Assembly: GCF_900176135.1 (NCBI RefSeq)
Contig: NZ_FWWW01000046.1
Coordinates: 1-64,000 of the forward strand
Direction: 5' to 3'
Source: Hymenobacter roseosalivarius DSM 11622
GTDB taxonomy: Bacteria; Bacteroidota; Bacteroidia; Cytophagales; Hymenobacteraceae
DNA length: 64,000 nucleotides
A program made the position numbers and the translations under genes. The notes under the pieces were generated by a model that did no database searches, was not told the origin of the DNA, and was given only the letters and a program-made list of their open reading frames with translations. This document shows, piece after piece, positions 9,265-17,174 of this stretch (position 1 is its first letter; every line of letters begins with the position of its first letter).

Positions 9265-9894
9265 ATGATCCGCTTGCTCCGCCGCTTATTGCCGTTGTTG
9301 TTTTTGGTGGGGTTAGGCTGGTTTTTGTGGGAGAAGGTGCAGCCCACGCTGGCGGAGCTGCAAAACCCGTTGCGGCCCACGCCGCAAATCACCGTGACTC
9401 ATAACACGGTGCTTACCAAGGTGGAAAGCCTGGGCCGCATGGAGCTGGTGCGCTTTCGCTTCAAGGATGTGGTGGAATATCGCAAAAGCACCTACCGCTT
9501 TCTGCCCGACTCCAAAGTAGCTCTTATCGTGGCCGGGGAGGCGGTCGGCTGCCTCGACATGACCAAAGTGCGCCCCCAGGATGTCGTGTTTGAGGGTGAC
9601 TCCATCCTGAGAGTGGCTTTGCCCGCGCCCGAGTTGTGTACATGGCGCGTCGATCACAGCCAGAGCAAAGTGTACAGCACCGAAAACTCGTTTTTTCAGG
9701 ATGCCGAGCTCATCGACGAAGGCTACCGCTACGCCGAGCGCAACGTGCGCCGAACGGCTCTGCAATCGGGTATTCTGCCCCAGACCACGCAAAACGCGGA
9801 GAAAATCTTGCGTCCTATGCTCGAAACCATGACCGGGCGCCGCGTGGTGCTGACGCAGCAAATGGCTCCGCCCCAACGGCCGGCTAAGCGGTAG
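9265..9894 (+). CDS. DUF4230-family protein
   Basis: A 209-residue protein with one N-terminal membrane anchor (residues about 5-22, LLPLLFLVGLGWFLWEKV) and an extracytoplasmic or cytoplasmic domain matching DUF4230 (LTKVESLGRMELVRFRFKDV, KVALIVAGEAVGCLDMTKV). The function of DUF4230 is unknown. The C-terminus is basic and proline-containing. It converges with the oxyR gene with only 9 bases between stops and no terminator hairpin there. Confidence 0.8.
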   Translation: MIRLLRRLLPLLFLVGLGWFLWEKVQPTLAELQNPLRPTPQITVTHNTVLTKVESLGRMELVRFRFKDVVEYRKSTYRFLPDSKVALIVAGEAVGCLDMTKVRPQDVVFEGDSILRVALPAPELCTWRVDHSQSKVYSTENSFFQDAELIDEGYRYAERNVRRTALQSGILPQTTQNAEKILRPMLETMTGRRVVLTQQMAPPQRPAKR

Positions 9895-9903
9895 GTGGCT
9901 TTT

Positions 9904-10830
9904 TTACTGCCATTTTATTTTCTGCGTCGCTCTGCCCGCGTGCAGCCGTTCGGGCACCTGCTCCAGAATCAGCTGGCGCAAATTGGTAAGCAGCTGAGTG
10001 CGTACAAAGCCATGATGCACTACTAAGCTTACTTCGCGCACCGGCTCTGGCGCCTCGAAGCGCTTTACCATCGGGTTGTCACCCGCCTCCCCCAGTACAG
10101 ACAGCTCTGGCACCAGCGTGTAGCCGTTGTTGCGGCGTACCAGCTCCTTTAAGGTTTCAATAGAGCCGCTTTCATAGCTGTACGGATGTACGCCATCTGG
10201 TGGCGCGCAAATAGTAAGTACCTGATTGCGAAAGCAATGGCCTTGCTGTAGCAGCCACAAGCCGGCCCCCGAAAGATCGGTGGGGCGCAGGGTGGCGTGC
10301 GCATACAGCGGGTGCGATACTGATACGTAGCCCAAAAATGGTTCTTCCAATAGCGGCACTTCGCGCAGCTGCCCGTCGTCGAGGGGCGTGATAAGGAGTC
10401 CTATATCGAGCTGGTGCGCTTTGAGCCGGCTTACCAATTCTTCTGATTGCAGCTCCTCCACCCGCACCCGCAGCTGGGGATGGCGCTCAGCCAAGGGCAC
10501 TAAAAATAAAGGTACCAAGTACGGGGCCAGCGTTGGAATAATGCCGAGCCGCACTTCGCCCACTAGCTCCCCCTTTTCCACCTGCACTACTTCGCGCAGC
10601 AGCTGCACTTCGCGGAGCACATGGCGAGCCTGCTGAATTACTTTAACGCCCACGGCAGTAGGCTCCAGGCGTTTTTTCTTGCGGTCGAATAGGAGTACAC
10701 CCAACTCTTCCTCCAGTTTTTGGAGTTGCATACTCAGCGCCGGCTGCGTTACGTGGCAGCTGCCGGCAGCACTCACAAACTGCCGGTGCGTGTCGAGCGC
10801 AAGGAGGTATTCAAGCTGTTGCAGATTCAC
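9904..10830 (-). CDS. oxyR: OxyR-type LysR peroxide sensor
   Basis: A 308-residue LysR regulator. The winged helix is residues 1-60 (QLEYLLALDTHRQFVSAAG, TQPALSMQLQKLEEELG) and the effector domain follows. Both redox cysteines of OxyR are present in GHCFRNQVLTIC, nine residues apart; with the GTG start at 10830 they fall on residues 199 and 208, exactly as in E. coli OxyR. That supports this start over an ATG 42 bases upstream. Peroxide would form a disulfide between them and switch on the divergent catalase gene, 153 bases away. A weak -7-like box (TATCTTCG, 10842-10835) sits just upstream of the start. Confidence 0.9.
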   Translation of the reverse strand: MNLQQLEYLLALDTHRQFVSAAGSCHVTQPALSMQLQKLEEELGVLLFDRKKKRLEPTAVGVKVIQQARHVLREVQLLREVVQVEKGELVGEVRLGIIPTLAPYLVPLFLVPLAERHPQLRVRVEELQSEELVSRLKAHQLDIGLLITPLDDGQLREVPLLEEPFLGYVSVSHPLYAHATLRPTDLSGAGLWLLQQGHCFRNQVLTICAPPDGVHPYSYESGSIETLKELVRRNNGYTLVPELSVLGEAGDNPMVKRFEAPEPVREVSLVVHHGFVRTQLLTNLRQLILEQVPERLHAGRATQKIKWQ

Positions 10831-10857
10831 CGTCCGAAGATACACTATAAGCGTTGC

Positions 10858-10871
10858 TGATACTATTATCA
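10858..10871. promoter_or_regulatory. Candidate OxyR operator dyad
   Basis: TGATA-ctat-TATCA is a perfect inverted repeat in the oxyR-catalase divergent gap, next to the catalase -33 box. LysR proteins usually bind such interrupted dyads, so it is a plausible OxyR site; this is inference from position and symmetry. Confidence 0.45.
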
Positions 10872-10881
10872 AAAAAAATGA

Positions 10882-10913
10882 TTTGATTTATACTTATAAC
10901 AGCAGCATCTTTG
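10882..10913 (+). promoter_or_regulatory. Catalase promoter
   Basis: TTTG at 10882-10885 and CATCTTTG at 10906-10913 are 20 bases apart, matching TTTG-N20-TAnnTTTG with one mismatch. This gives a leader of roughly 65 bases before the catalase ATG. Confidence 0.55.
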
Positions 10914-10983
10914 ACAGTAATTATATAAGATTGTCTCCCGACATCTCTCGTATAAGTAATCATCACCTAAACAAAGCTTTCCT

Positions 10984-12642
10984 ATGGACCAAGACCAAAA
11001 TCCCACGTCCGGCAACGGTACGGGTACGGCCGTTACCGGCGCTGGCTCTTCGCAGGACACGCGCACCGCGGCCGGCGAAAACGCCCAGACCCTCACCACC
11101 CGTCAGGGCCACCCCGTTACCAACAACCAAAATTCACGCACCGTGGGCAACCGCGGCCCCGTGACGCTGGAGAACTATCAGCTGCTGGAAAAAATCAGCC
11201 ACTTCGACCGGGAGCGTATCCCGGAGCGCGTAGTGCACGCTCGTGGCGCCGGTGCTCATGGTGTGTTTGAATCTTACGGCACCGTTGGCAACGACCCCAT
11301 CAGCAAGTACACACGGGCCAAACTGTTTCAGGAGAAAGGCAAGCAGACGCCCGTATTCGTGCGTTTTTCTACCGTAATCCACAGTAGCCACTCCCCCGAA
11401 ACCCTGCGCGACCCGCGTGGTTTTGCCGTAAAATTCTACACGGAAGACGGCAACTGGGACCTCGTAGGCAACAACCTGAAGGTGTTCTTTATTCGCGACG
11501 CCCTCAAATTCCCGGACGTAATTCACTCTCTGAAGCCCGATCCGATTACCAATCGGCAGGATGGGGGGCGTATTTTCGACTTCATGAGCAACACGCCCGA
11601 GGCGATGCATATGCTCACCTTCCTGTTTTCGCCCTGGGGCATTCCGGCCAACTACCGGCAGATGCAGGGTTCTGGCGTAAACACCTATAAGTGGGTGAAT
11701 GCCGATGGCGAAGGGCACTTGGTGAAGTATCACTGGGAGCCGTTGCAGGGCATCAAAAACCTGACTCAGCCGGAAGCCGAGAAGATTCAAGCCAAGAACT
11801 TCAACCACGCCACCCAGGATTTGTACGATCATATTGCCAAAGGCGAGTTTCCGCAGTGGGAGTTCCGCGTGCAGCTAATGCCCGATGGTGACCACCCCGA
11901 GCTGGATTTTGATCCGCTGGACGACACCAAGATCTGGCCCGAGGATCAGTTCCCGATGTACCCCATCGGCAAAATGACTCTGAGCAAGAACCCAGAAAAC
12001 TACTTTGCGGAAGTAGAGCAGGTGGCTTTCGGTACGGGTGTTCTGGTAGACGGTCTCGACTTCTCCGATGATAAGATGCTGCAGGGTCGTACGTTCTCGT
12101 ACTCTGACACCCAGCGCTACCGCGTGGGAACAAACTACTTGCAACTGCCCATCAACGCGCCTAAAAAGCACGTTGCTACTAATCAGCGCGATGGGCAGAT
12201 GACCTACCATGTGGATACGGCCCCCGGTCAGAACCCGCATGTGAATTACGAGCCATCCTCTCTAAACGGCCTGAAAGAAGCCCCCCGGTCGGCCCCGGAT
12301 CATAAGCCGCACTACAATGGTGTGCTGATTCGTGAGACTATCGATCGGCAGAACAACTTCAAGCAGGCCGGTGAGCGGTGGCGCCTACACGAGGAGTGGG
12401 AAAAGGAAGACTTGGTAAACAACTTGGTTGATGCCATCTCGGCCGCCGAGCAGCACATTCAGGATAAGATGGTCGAGCTATTCACCCAGTGCGACCCCGA
12501 GTACGGTCAGCGCGTGGCGGAAGGCTTGAAAAAACATGCTGAAATGTCGAATTCTAATGGCCAGGCCGGCATGAATGGTAAGAAAGAATCGGATGCAGTA
12601 GCGCAGGCTGAAGAGCGTGCCCACGAGGCCCAGCCTTACTAA
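10984..12642 (+). CDS. katA: Monofunctional haem catalase
   Basis: A 552-residue small-subunit (clade 3 type) catalase that breaks hydrogen peroxide into water and oxygen. The catalytic histidine is His85 in [16 protein letters not shown], the distal asparagine is Asn157 ([10 protein letters not shown]), and the proximal haem tyrosine is Tyr373 in [17 protein letters not shown]. The first 45 residues are a low-complexity, Gly/Thr/Gln-rich extension with no signal peptide. It is divergent from oxyR and followed at once by a strong terminator, so it is a single-gene unit probably induced by peroxide. Confidence 0.95.
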   Translation: MDQDQNPTSGNGTGTAVTGAGSSQDTRTAAGENAQTLTTRQGHPVTNNQNSRTVGNRGPVTLENYQLLEKISHFDRERIPERVVHARGAGAHGVFESYGTVGNDPISKYTRAKLFQEKGKQTPVFVRFSTVIHSSHSPETLRDPRGFAVKFYTEDGNWDLVGNNLKVFFIRDALKFPDVIHSLKPDPITNRQDGGRIFDFMSNTPEAMHMLTFLFSPWGIPANYRQMQGSGVNTYKWVNADGEGHLVKYHWEPLQGIKNLTQPEAEKIQAKNFNHATQDLYDHIAKGEFPQWEFRVQLMPDGDHPELDFDPLDDTKIWPEDQFPMYPIGKMTLSKNPENYFAEVEQVAFGTGVLVDGLDFSDDKMLQGRTFSYSDTQRYRVGTNYLQLPINAPKKHVATNQRDGQMTYHVDTAPGQNPHVNYEPSSLNGLKEAPRSAPDHKPHYNGVLIRETIDRQNNFKQAGERWRLHEEWEKEDLVNNLVDAISAAEQHIQDKMVELFTQCDPEYGQRVAEGLKKHAEMSNSNGQAGMNGKKESDAVAQAEERAHEAQPY

Positions 12643-12661
12643 GGCCGAGTTAGAATTGATT

Positions 12662-12697
12662 AAAAAAGCCCCCCAGAACAGTTCTGGGGGGCTTTTT
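12662..12697. terminator. Bidirectional terminator made of two GCCCCCCAG motifs
   Basis: A6-GCCCCCCAGAAC and GTTCTGGGGGGC-T5 pair with a tiny loop between convergent catalase and recX. Both arms are the window-wide motif in inverted orientation. Confidence 0.95.
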
Positions 12698-12717
12698 CTG
12701 TGGGCGAAGAACCAGTA

Positions 12718-13218
12718 TTACTCGTCTTCATCTGTCTTTTCCTTGCCCAGATCATCCAGCGCCATCTTGATCAGGTCAGACTCATAGCCTTTGCTGGTCA
12801 TAAAAAGTTGCAGCTTCTGGCGGCGCACTCGTGAATTCTTCTCCTTTTCCTGGCGGTCCTTCTTTTCCAGCACGTCCACTAGATTCTGGTAATACTCGTC
12901 GCCGTCTATCTCCTTCATGCCTTCCCGGATGCAGTACTCGGAGATACCTTTAAACTTGAGGTCTTGCAGGATGCGGCGGCGACCCCACTTCTTGAGCCGG
13001 TACTTGCCGCGCACGAAGCTCTTGGCGTAGCGCTCCTCATCCAGCAGTTTTTCCCGACTCAGGCGGATGATGATTTCGCCGGCTTCGTCCTCCGTGAGGC
13101 CGTAGCTGCGGAGCTTGTCTTCGGTTTCCTTGAACGTGCGTTCCTGATAAGTGCAGAAAGAGGCTATTTTCTGAAGCGCTTCTGGCGGCGTATAAAACTT
13201 TTTGGCGGGCTGCTGCAT
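12718..13218 (-). CDS. recX: Regulatory protein RecX
   Basis: A 166-residue all-helical protein of RecX type, which binds RecA filaments and limits their activity. Diagnostic parts are ALQKIASFCTYQERTFKETEDKL at the N-terminus, EIIIRLSREKLLDEERYAKSFVRGK in the middle, and KWGRRRILQDLKFKGIS. The C-terminus is acidic (GKEKTDEDE). recA is not in the window, which is common in Bacteroidota. It converges on the catalase terminator. Confidence 0.9.
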   Translation of the reverse strand: MQQPAKKFYTPPEALQKIASFCTYQERTFKETEDKLRSYGLTEDEAGEIIIRLSREKLLDEERYAKSFVRGKYRLKKWGRRRILQDLKFKGISEYCIREGMKEIDGDEYYQNLVDVLEKKDRQEKEKNSRVRRQKLQLFMTSKGYESDLIKMALDDLGKEKTDEDE

Positions 13219-13277
13219 GCGTTGTGAAAAGGTGTTTGGTACCGTATACAGTTTAACTTAGCCTAAGCACAAAAGGA

Positions 13278-14189
13278 TCAAAGGATGGGCTTAATAATGG
13301 CTGGTTTATCTCCAAAGCGCATATTATATAGCACGACCGAGCCCAGAATAACAGCGTACGCTACCGCCTGTAGGGTAGTAGCGGCCTCGTTGAAATAAAG
13401 AAAAGCCAGCAGAAAGCTTACGACCGGATTCAGATACATCAGAATACCTACCGTACCCGAAGGCAGGGCATTCAAGGCATACAGGTTCAGAAACAGCGGT
13501 AGCACCGTGAATACAGCACTCAATATGGCCGTCATCAGGAGCAGATGCGTGTCGTGAAAACCGGCCAGAGGAGAAGCCCCCAGAAAGCTGGCAGTAGGCA
13601 GAATAAAGGCAGCAACCAAGGAAAGCTGTACGGTAAGTAATACCAGCCGGTCGTAGCCTTGCAGGCGGCGCTGGGTGATGAGGTAAAGGGCGTAGGTGGC
13701 CGCGACGACCAGGCTCATGAGTAGTGTGCGCGCCGCGCCCGTCCCCAGCAACGCGCAGCTCAACGCGCTCAGCCCGATGGCCAGCCACTGGTTGCGCCGC
13801 AGCTTTTCGCGCAGCACCAGAAACCCCAGCAGCGCCGTCAGGATAGGACAGATGAGGTAAGCGAAGGAGCCCGCCTGCACGCTCACTTTATTAATGACAT
13901 AAATAAACAGCAGCCAGTTGGACGTCAGTAAAATACCCCCCAGCAAGGTGCTGCCAGCCACCCCGCGCCGCTCACCTATCGGCGCTTTCCGCCACTTTTG
14001 CCACGTCGCCCGCACGGCCGAAAAGCGGAGAAGCAGGTTGATGATCAGTAAAATAAGGAGAGAAATGAGCACTCGAAAGAACAGAATCTGCCCACTGCTG
14101 TAACTCGTGAGCATACGGAGCGGAATGGGAAAAAACCCCCAAATAAGAAAAGCCGCGAGTGCGGCCAGGTGGTAGCGAGTAAGTTGCAC
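13278..14189 (-). CDS. EamA/RarD-type transporter
   Basis: A 303-residue, ten-span protein of the drug/metabolite transporter superfamily, resembling RarD (YHLAALAAFLIWGFFPIPLRMLTSYSSGQILFFRVLIS at the start, then two EamA repeats ending near SGTVGILMYLNPVVSFLLAFLYFNE). The substrate is unknown. The GTG at 14189 is the preferred start because the first span begins there; longer readings would run into the murF-alr start region. It is divergent from murF-alr with 58 bases between starts. Confidence 0.8.
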   Translation of the reverse strand: MQLTRYHLAALAAFLIWGFFPIPLRMLTSYSSGQILFFRVLISLLILLIINLLLRFSAVRATWQKWRKAPIGERRGVAGSTLLGGILLTSNWLLFIYVINKVSVQAGSFAYLICPILTALLGFLVLREKLRRNQWLAIGLSALSCALLGTGAARTLLMSLVVAATYALYLITQRRLQGYDRLVLLTVQLSLVAAFILPTASFLGASPLAGFHDTHLLLMTAILSAVFTVLPLFLNLYALNALPSGTVGILMYLNPVVSFLLAFLYFNEAATTLQAVAYAVILGSVVLYNMRFGDKPAIIKPIL

Positions 14190-14233
14190 GACGAAGAAAC
14201 AAACGGTAAAGACCGCAAAGATACCACACGCCG

Positions 14234-14241
14234 TACCTTTG
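14234..14241 (+). promoter_or_regulatory. -7 box (TACCTTTG) for murF-alr, leaderless
   Basis: TACCTTTG ends 6 bases before the ATG at 14248, so transcription would begin at or next to the start codon. No TTTG -33 box is evident at the standard spacing. Confidence 0.55.
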
Positions 14242-14247
14242 CTCCCC

Positions 14248-16743
14248 ATGCTACTGTTCACCGATTTGCCCGCTCTTACCAGCGGCACTTTGCTCCAATT
14301 GCCCCCCGAAGCAACTCGTGTTCAGTACCTGCTGCTCGACAGCCGGCGCGTGGGACAGCCGGCCGGGTCGCTGTTCTTTGCTATTCGCGGCGCTCAGCAC
14401 AACGGCCACCGCTACCTGCCCGACCTATATCAGCGTGGGGTGCGCTTGTTTGTGGTCGATAGAGTGGAGGAAATTCCGGGGGGCAAATTGGCATTTCCCG
14501 AAGCGGGCTTTCTGCTAGTGGAAGACAGTCTGGTGGCTTTGCAGGCGCTGGCGGCCTGGCACCGGCGGCAGTTTGAAATTCCGGTAATTGGTATTACGGG
14601 CTCCAACGGCAAGACCATTGTGAAAGAGTGGCTGGCCCAGCTGCTAGGCTCCGACGAACTCATCTGTAAAAGCCCGCGCAGCTACAATTCGCAAGTGGGC
14701 GTGCCGCTATCAGTGTGGGAACTGAACGCAACGCACACGCTCGGGATTTTTGAGGCTGGAATTTCGGAGCGGGGTGAAATGGTGAAGCTCGCCCATATTA
14801 TTCAGCCCACGCTCGGCATCTTCACCAACCTCGGCACGGCCCACGATGCCGGCTTTCCCTCGGCGGAAGAAAAGGTAAACGAGAAAATGCAGCTTTTTGC
14901 AGCGGTAGACACGCTTTTCTACTGCCGCGACCATGACGCCATTCATAGGGCTGCCCAGCAGATGCTTGGTCCGGCTCGCACCTTTATCTGGAGTCGGCAA
15001 CACCAGCAGGGGGCAAATTTGGGCGTTACGGTAACAGAAGCCAGTGCCGAGCGCACGGTGGTGCATGTGAATCTGGTTCGCCCGAGAGTTGAGGAATACA
15101 CGTTTACCTTGCCCTTCGCCGATGAGCCTTCGGTGGAAAACGCCCTCCATTGCTTAGCCGTGCTGCTGTGGTACGCCGTGCCAACCGCCGAGATTCAGCG
15201 CCGCCTCGACCGGCTGCTGCCCATAGCGATGCGCCTGGAGATGAAGCAGGCCCTCAACGACTGCTACGTTCTCGATGATACCTACAACAACGACCTGGCG
15301 GGCCTCACCCTCGCCCTCGATGCCCTGGCCCGCCAGCCCCGCCGCGGGCAGCGCACGCTCATTCTCTCCGACGTGCTCGAATCGGGCCAGCCGGCCGGGG
15401 AGTTGTACGCCAGAGTTGCGGCTCAGCTGCCGGCCCACGGCGTGGAACGCGTTATCGGCATCGGGCCAGCCATTAGCGAATATCAACACCTGTTTGGAGC
15501 TTTCCAGGGGGCATTTTTTGCGACAACAGAAGAGTTTCTGGCCAATTTTCAGCCCGAACAGTTTCGCCACGAAACGATTCTGGTGAAGGGTGCCCGCCGC
15601 TTTGAGTTTGAGCGTATCGTAGCGGCTTTTCAGCAAAAAATTCACGGTACGGTGCTGGAAGTAAACCTCGATGCGCTGGTGCATAACCTCAACTACTACC
15701 GCGCCCGTCTCGCGCCCGGCACCCGCCTGATGGTGATGGTAAAAGCCTTTGCCTATGGCAGCGGCAGCTACGAAGTGGCCAACCTGCTCCAGTTTCACCG
15801 GGCCGATTACCTGGCCGTGGCCTACGCCGATGAGGGCGTGGAGCTGCGGCAACACGGCATTAGTCTGCCGATTATGGTGATGAATCCTTCGCCCGACAGC
15901 TTCCAGAAGCTGCGGCAGTATCATCTGGAGCCCGAAATTTACTCGTTCGAACGCCTGCACGATTATCTTTTAGCTGCCCAGGACCAGCCGATGCCGGCCA
16001 TTCATCTGAAGCTCGACACAGGCATGCGCCGGTTGGGGTTTGCTGAGGAAGACTTGGATGAGCTATGTACGCTGCTGCGCAAAAAAGCCCCCCAGCTGCG
16101 CGTAGCCAGTATGCTGACCCATTTGGCGGGCGCCGACGAAGAGCAGCATAACGATTTTTCGCGCCAGCAACTAGCTGCATTTCAACGGATGACTCCGCTT
16201 GTAGAAGCGGCCCTGGGCTATTCTGTGTTGAGGCATGCATTGAACTCCGCTGGCATCGTGCGGTTTCCAGAGGCTCATCTGGACATGGTGCGTCTGGGCA
16301 TTGGCCTGTATGGAGTGGAGGCCTCGGGCAAGGATACAGCTGCCCTGCGCCCAGTCAGTACATTGCGAACAATCATTTCTCAGGTTAAGAAACTGCCTGC
16401 TGGTCAAACGGTTGGGTACGGTCGTCGTGGAGCTGCCACTGATTTTGAGCGGCGGATCGCTACTATAGCCATTGGCTATGCCGATGGCTACGACCGGCGC
16501 TTTGGCAACGGCGTGGGCGAAGTAGTAATACGCGGACTGCGGGCTCCCATCCTAGGCAACGTATGTATGGATATGTGCATGGTCGATGTCACCCACATTC
16601 CTGATGCGCAGGCTGGTGACTTAGTAGTCGTATTTGGCGAGGAGTTACCGTTGGTAGAGCTGGCTTCCCGCATTGGCACCATCGCCTACGAGCTGCTAAC
16701 GAATGTGAGCGAACGGGTGAAACGGATATTCATAACAGAATAA
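14248..16743 (+). CDS. murF-alr: Bifunctional MurF ligase / alanine racemase fusion
   Basis: An 831-residue fusion typical of Bacteroidota. Residues 1-460 are MurF-like: the ATP loop GITGSNGKT (115-123), and YNSQVGVPLSVWEL. MurF adds D-Ala-D-Ala to the UDP-muramoyl tripeptide. Residues from about 470 are a fold-type III alanine racemase with the PLP lysine Lys499 in MVMVKAFAYGSGSYEV, substrate-binding HLAGADEE, and the catalytic tyrosine region VGYGRRGAATDFERRIA. It makes D-Ala for the same pathway, so one protein both makes and uses D-Ala units. The ATG at 14248 is preferred over a TTG 9 bases upstream. The 3' flank is AT-rich. Confidence 0.93.
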   Translation: MLLFTDLPALTSGTLLQLPPEATRVQYLLLDSRRVGQPAGSLFFAIRGAQHNGHRYLPDLYQRGVRLFVVDRVEEIPGGKLAFPEAGFLLVEDSLVALQALAAWHRRQFEIPVIGITGSNGKTIVKEWLAQLLGSDELICKSPRSYNSQVGVPLSVWELNATHTLGIFEAGISERGEMVKLAHIIQPTLGIFTNLGTAHDAGFPSAEEKVNEKMQLFAAVDTLFYCRDHDAIHRAAQQMLGPARTFIWSRQHQQGANLGVTVTEASAERTVVHVNLVRPRVEEYTFTLPFADEPSVENALHCLAVLLWYAVPTAEIQRRLDRLLPIAMRLEMKQALNDCYVLDDTYNNDLAGLTLALDALARQPRRGQRTLILSDVLESGQPAGELYARVAAQLPAHGVERVIGIGPAISEYQHLFGAFQGAFFATTEEFLANFQPEQFRHETILVKGARRFEFERIVAAFQQKIHGTVLEVNLDALVHNLNYYRARLAPGTRLMVMVKAFAYGSGSYEVANLLQFHRADYLAVAYADEGVELRQHGISLPIMVMNPSPDSFQKLRQYHLEPEIYSFERLHDYLLAAQDQPMPAIHLKLDTGMRRLGFAEEDLDELCTLLRKKAPQLRVASMLTHLAGADEEQHNDFSRQQLAAFQRMTPLVEAALGYSVLRHALNSAGIVRFPEAHLDMVRLGIGLYGVEASGKDTAALRPVSTLRTIISQVKKLPAGQTVGYGRRGAATDFERRIATIAIGYADGYDRRFGNGVGEVVIRGLRAPILGNVCMDMCMVDVTHIPDAQAGDLVVVFGEELPLVELASRIGTIAYELLTNVSERVKRIFITE

Positions 16744-17174
16744 TTAAATTTTAGTTATATCCATGTTTTTATTGCAGCTATTTATTGGTATAATTTAAAA
16801 GCAAAGCCTGAGCCTAAACTATCAAGGAGTGGATGTATAAGCCAGAATATGGTAAGAGAATGAAGCGAAATTTATTACTCTCTAATAAGCATAGTAGCGT
16901 TTTTTAAATGCATTTATGTCATTTTCTATAAGTAAAATATCCGCTTAAATTGCGACGATACTTAAGCAGTAGGCTGGTTTGTTAATCTTGTTTTGTGTAT
17001 AAAATGGCATCAAGGCCGGGAAAAGTTTTTTTCTGGCCTTAATGCCATTTCTGTGTGCCTCTGGTGCACGTTTTGTATAGGGCAAAATTTCCGATCTGCT
17101 GTAGTGATTCCATACGTCTTTGGTTTATCACACGCTTACCCCAAACTACCCGTTCATTCCTCACTCTCTTGTGC
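16744..17174. other. AT-rich intergenic region with a hairpin
   Basis: This 431-base gap has no credible gene. It is clearly more AT-rich than its surroundings. At 17002-17050 an inverted repeat with 18-base arms (16 of 18 paired; AAATGGCATCAAGGCCGG against its partner) encloses AAAAGTTTTTTT. It may be a structured leader or an isolated hairpin upstream of the hydrolase gene; no known RNA family is recognised. Confidence 0.6.

Noticed and set aside
15154-15960. Long open frame (268 codons) on the minus strand inside murF-alr
   Set aside because: It is antisense to a well-conserved two-domain enzyme, has no recognisable family sequence, and arises from third-position G/C bias. The same holds for 3430-4038 and 59405-60223.
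16081-16093. A6-G followed by C6 inside murF-alr as a programmed frameshift site
   Set aside because: The zero frame continues through the racemase domain with all motifs; no family-like sequence continues in another frame. It is better explained as a copy of the window motif.
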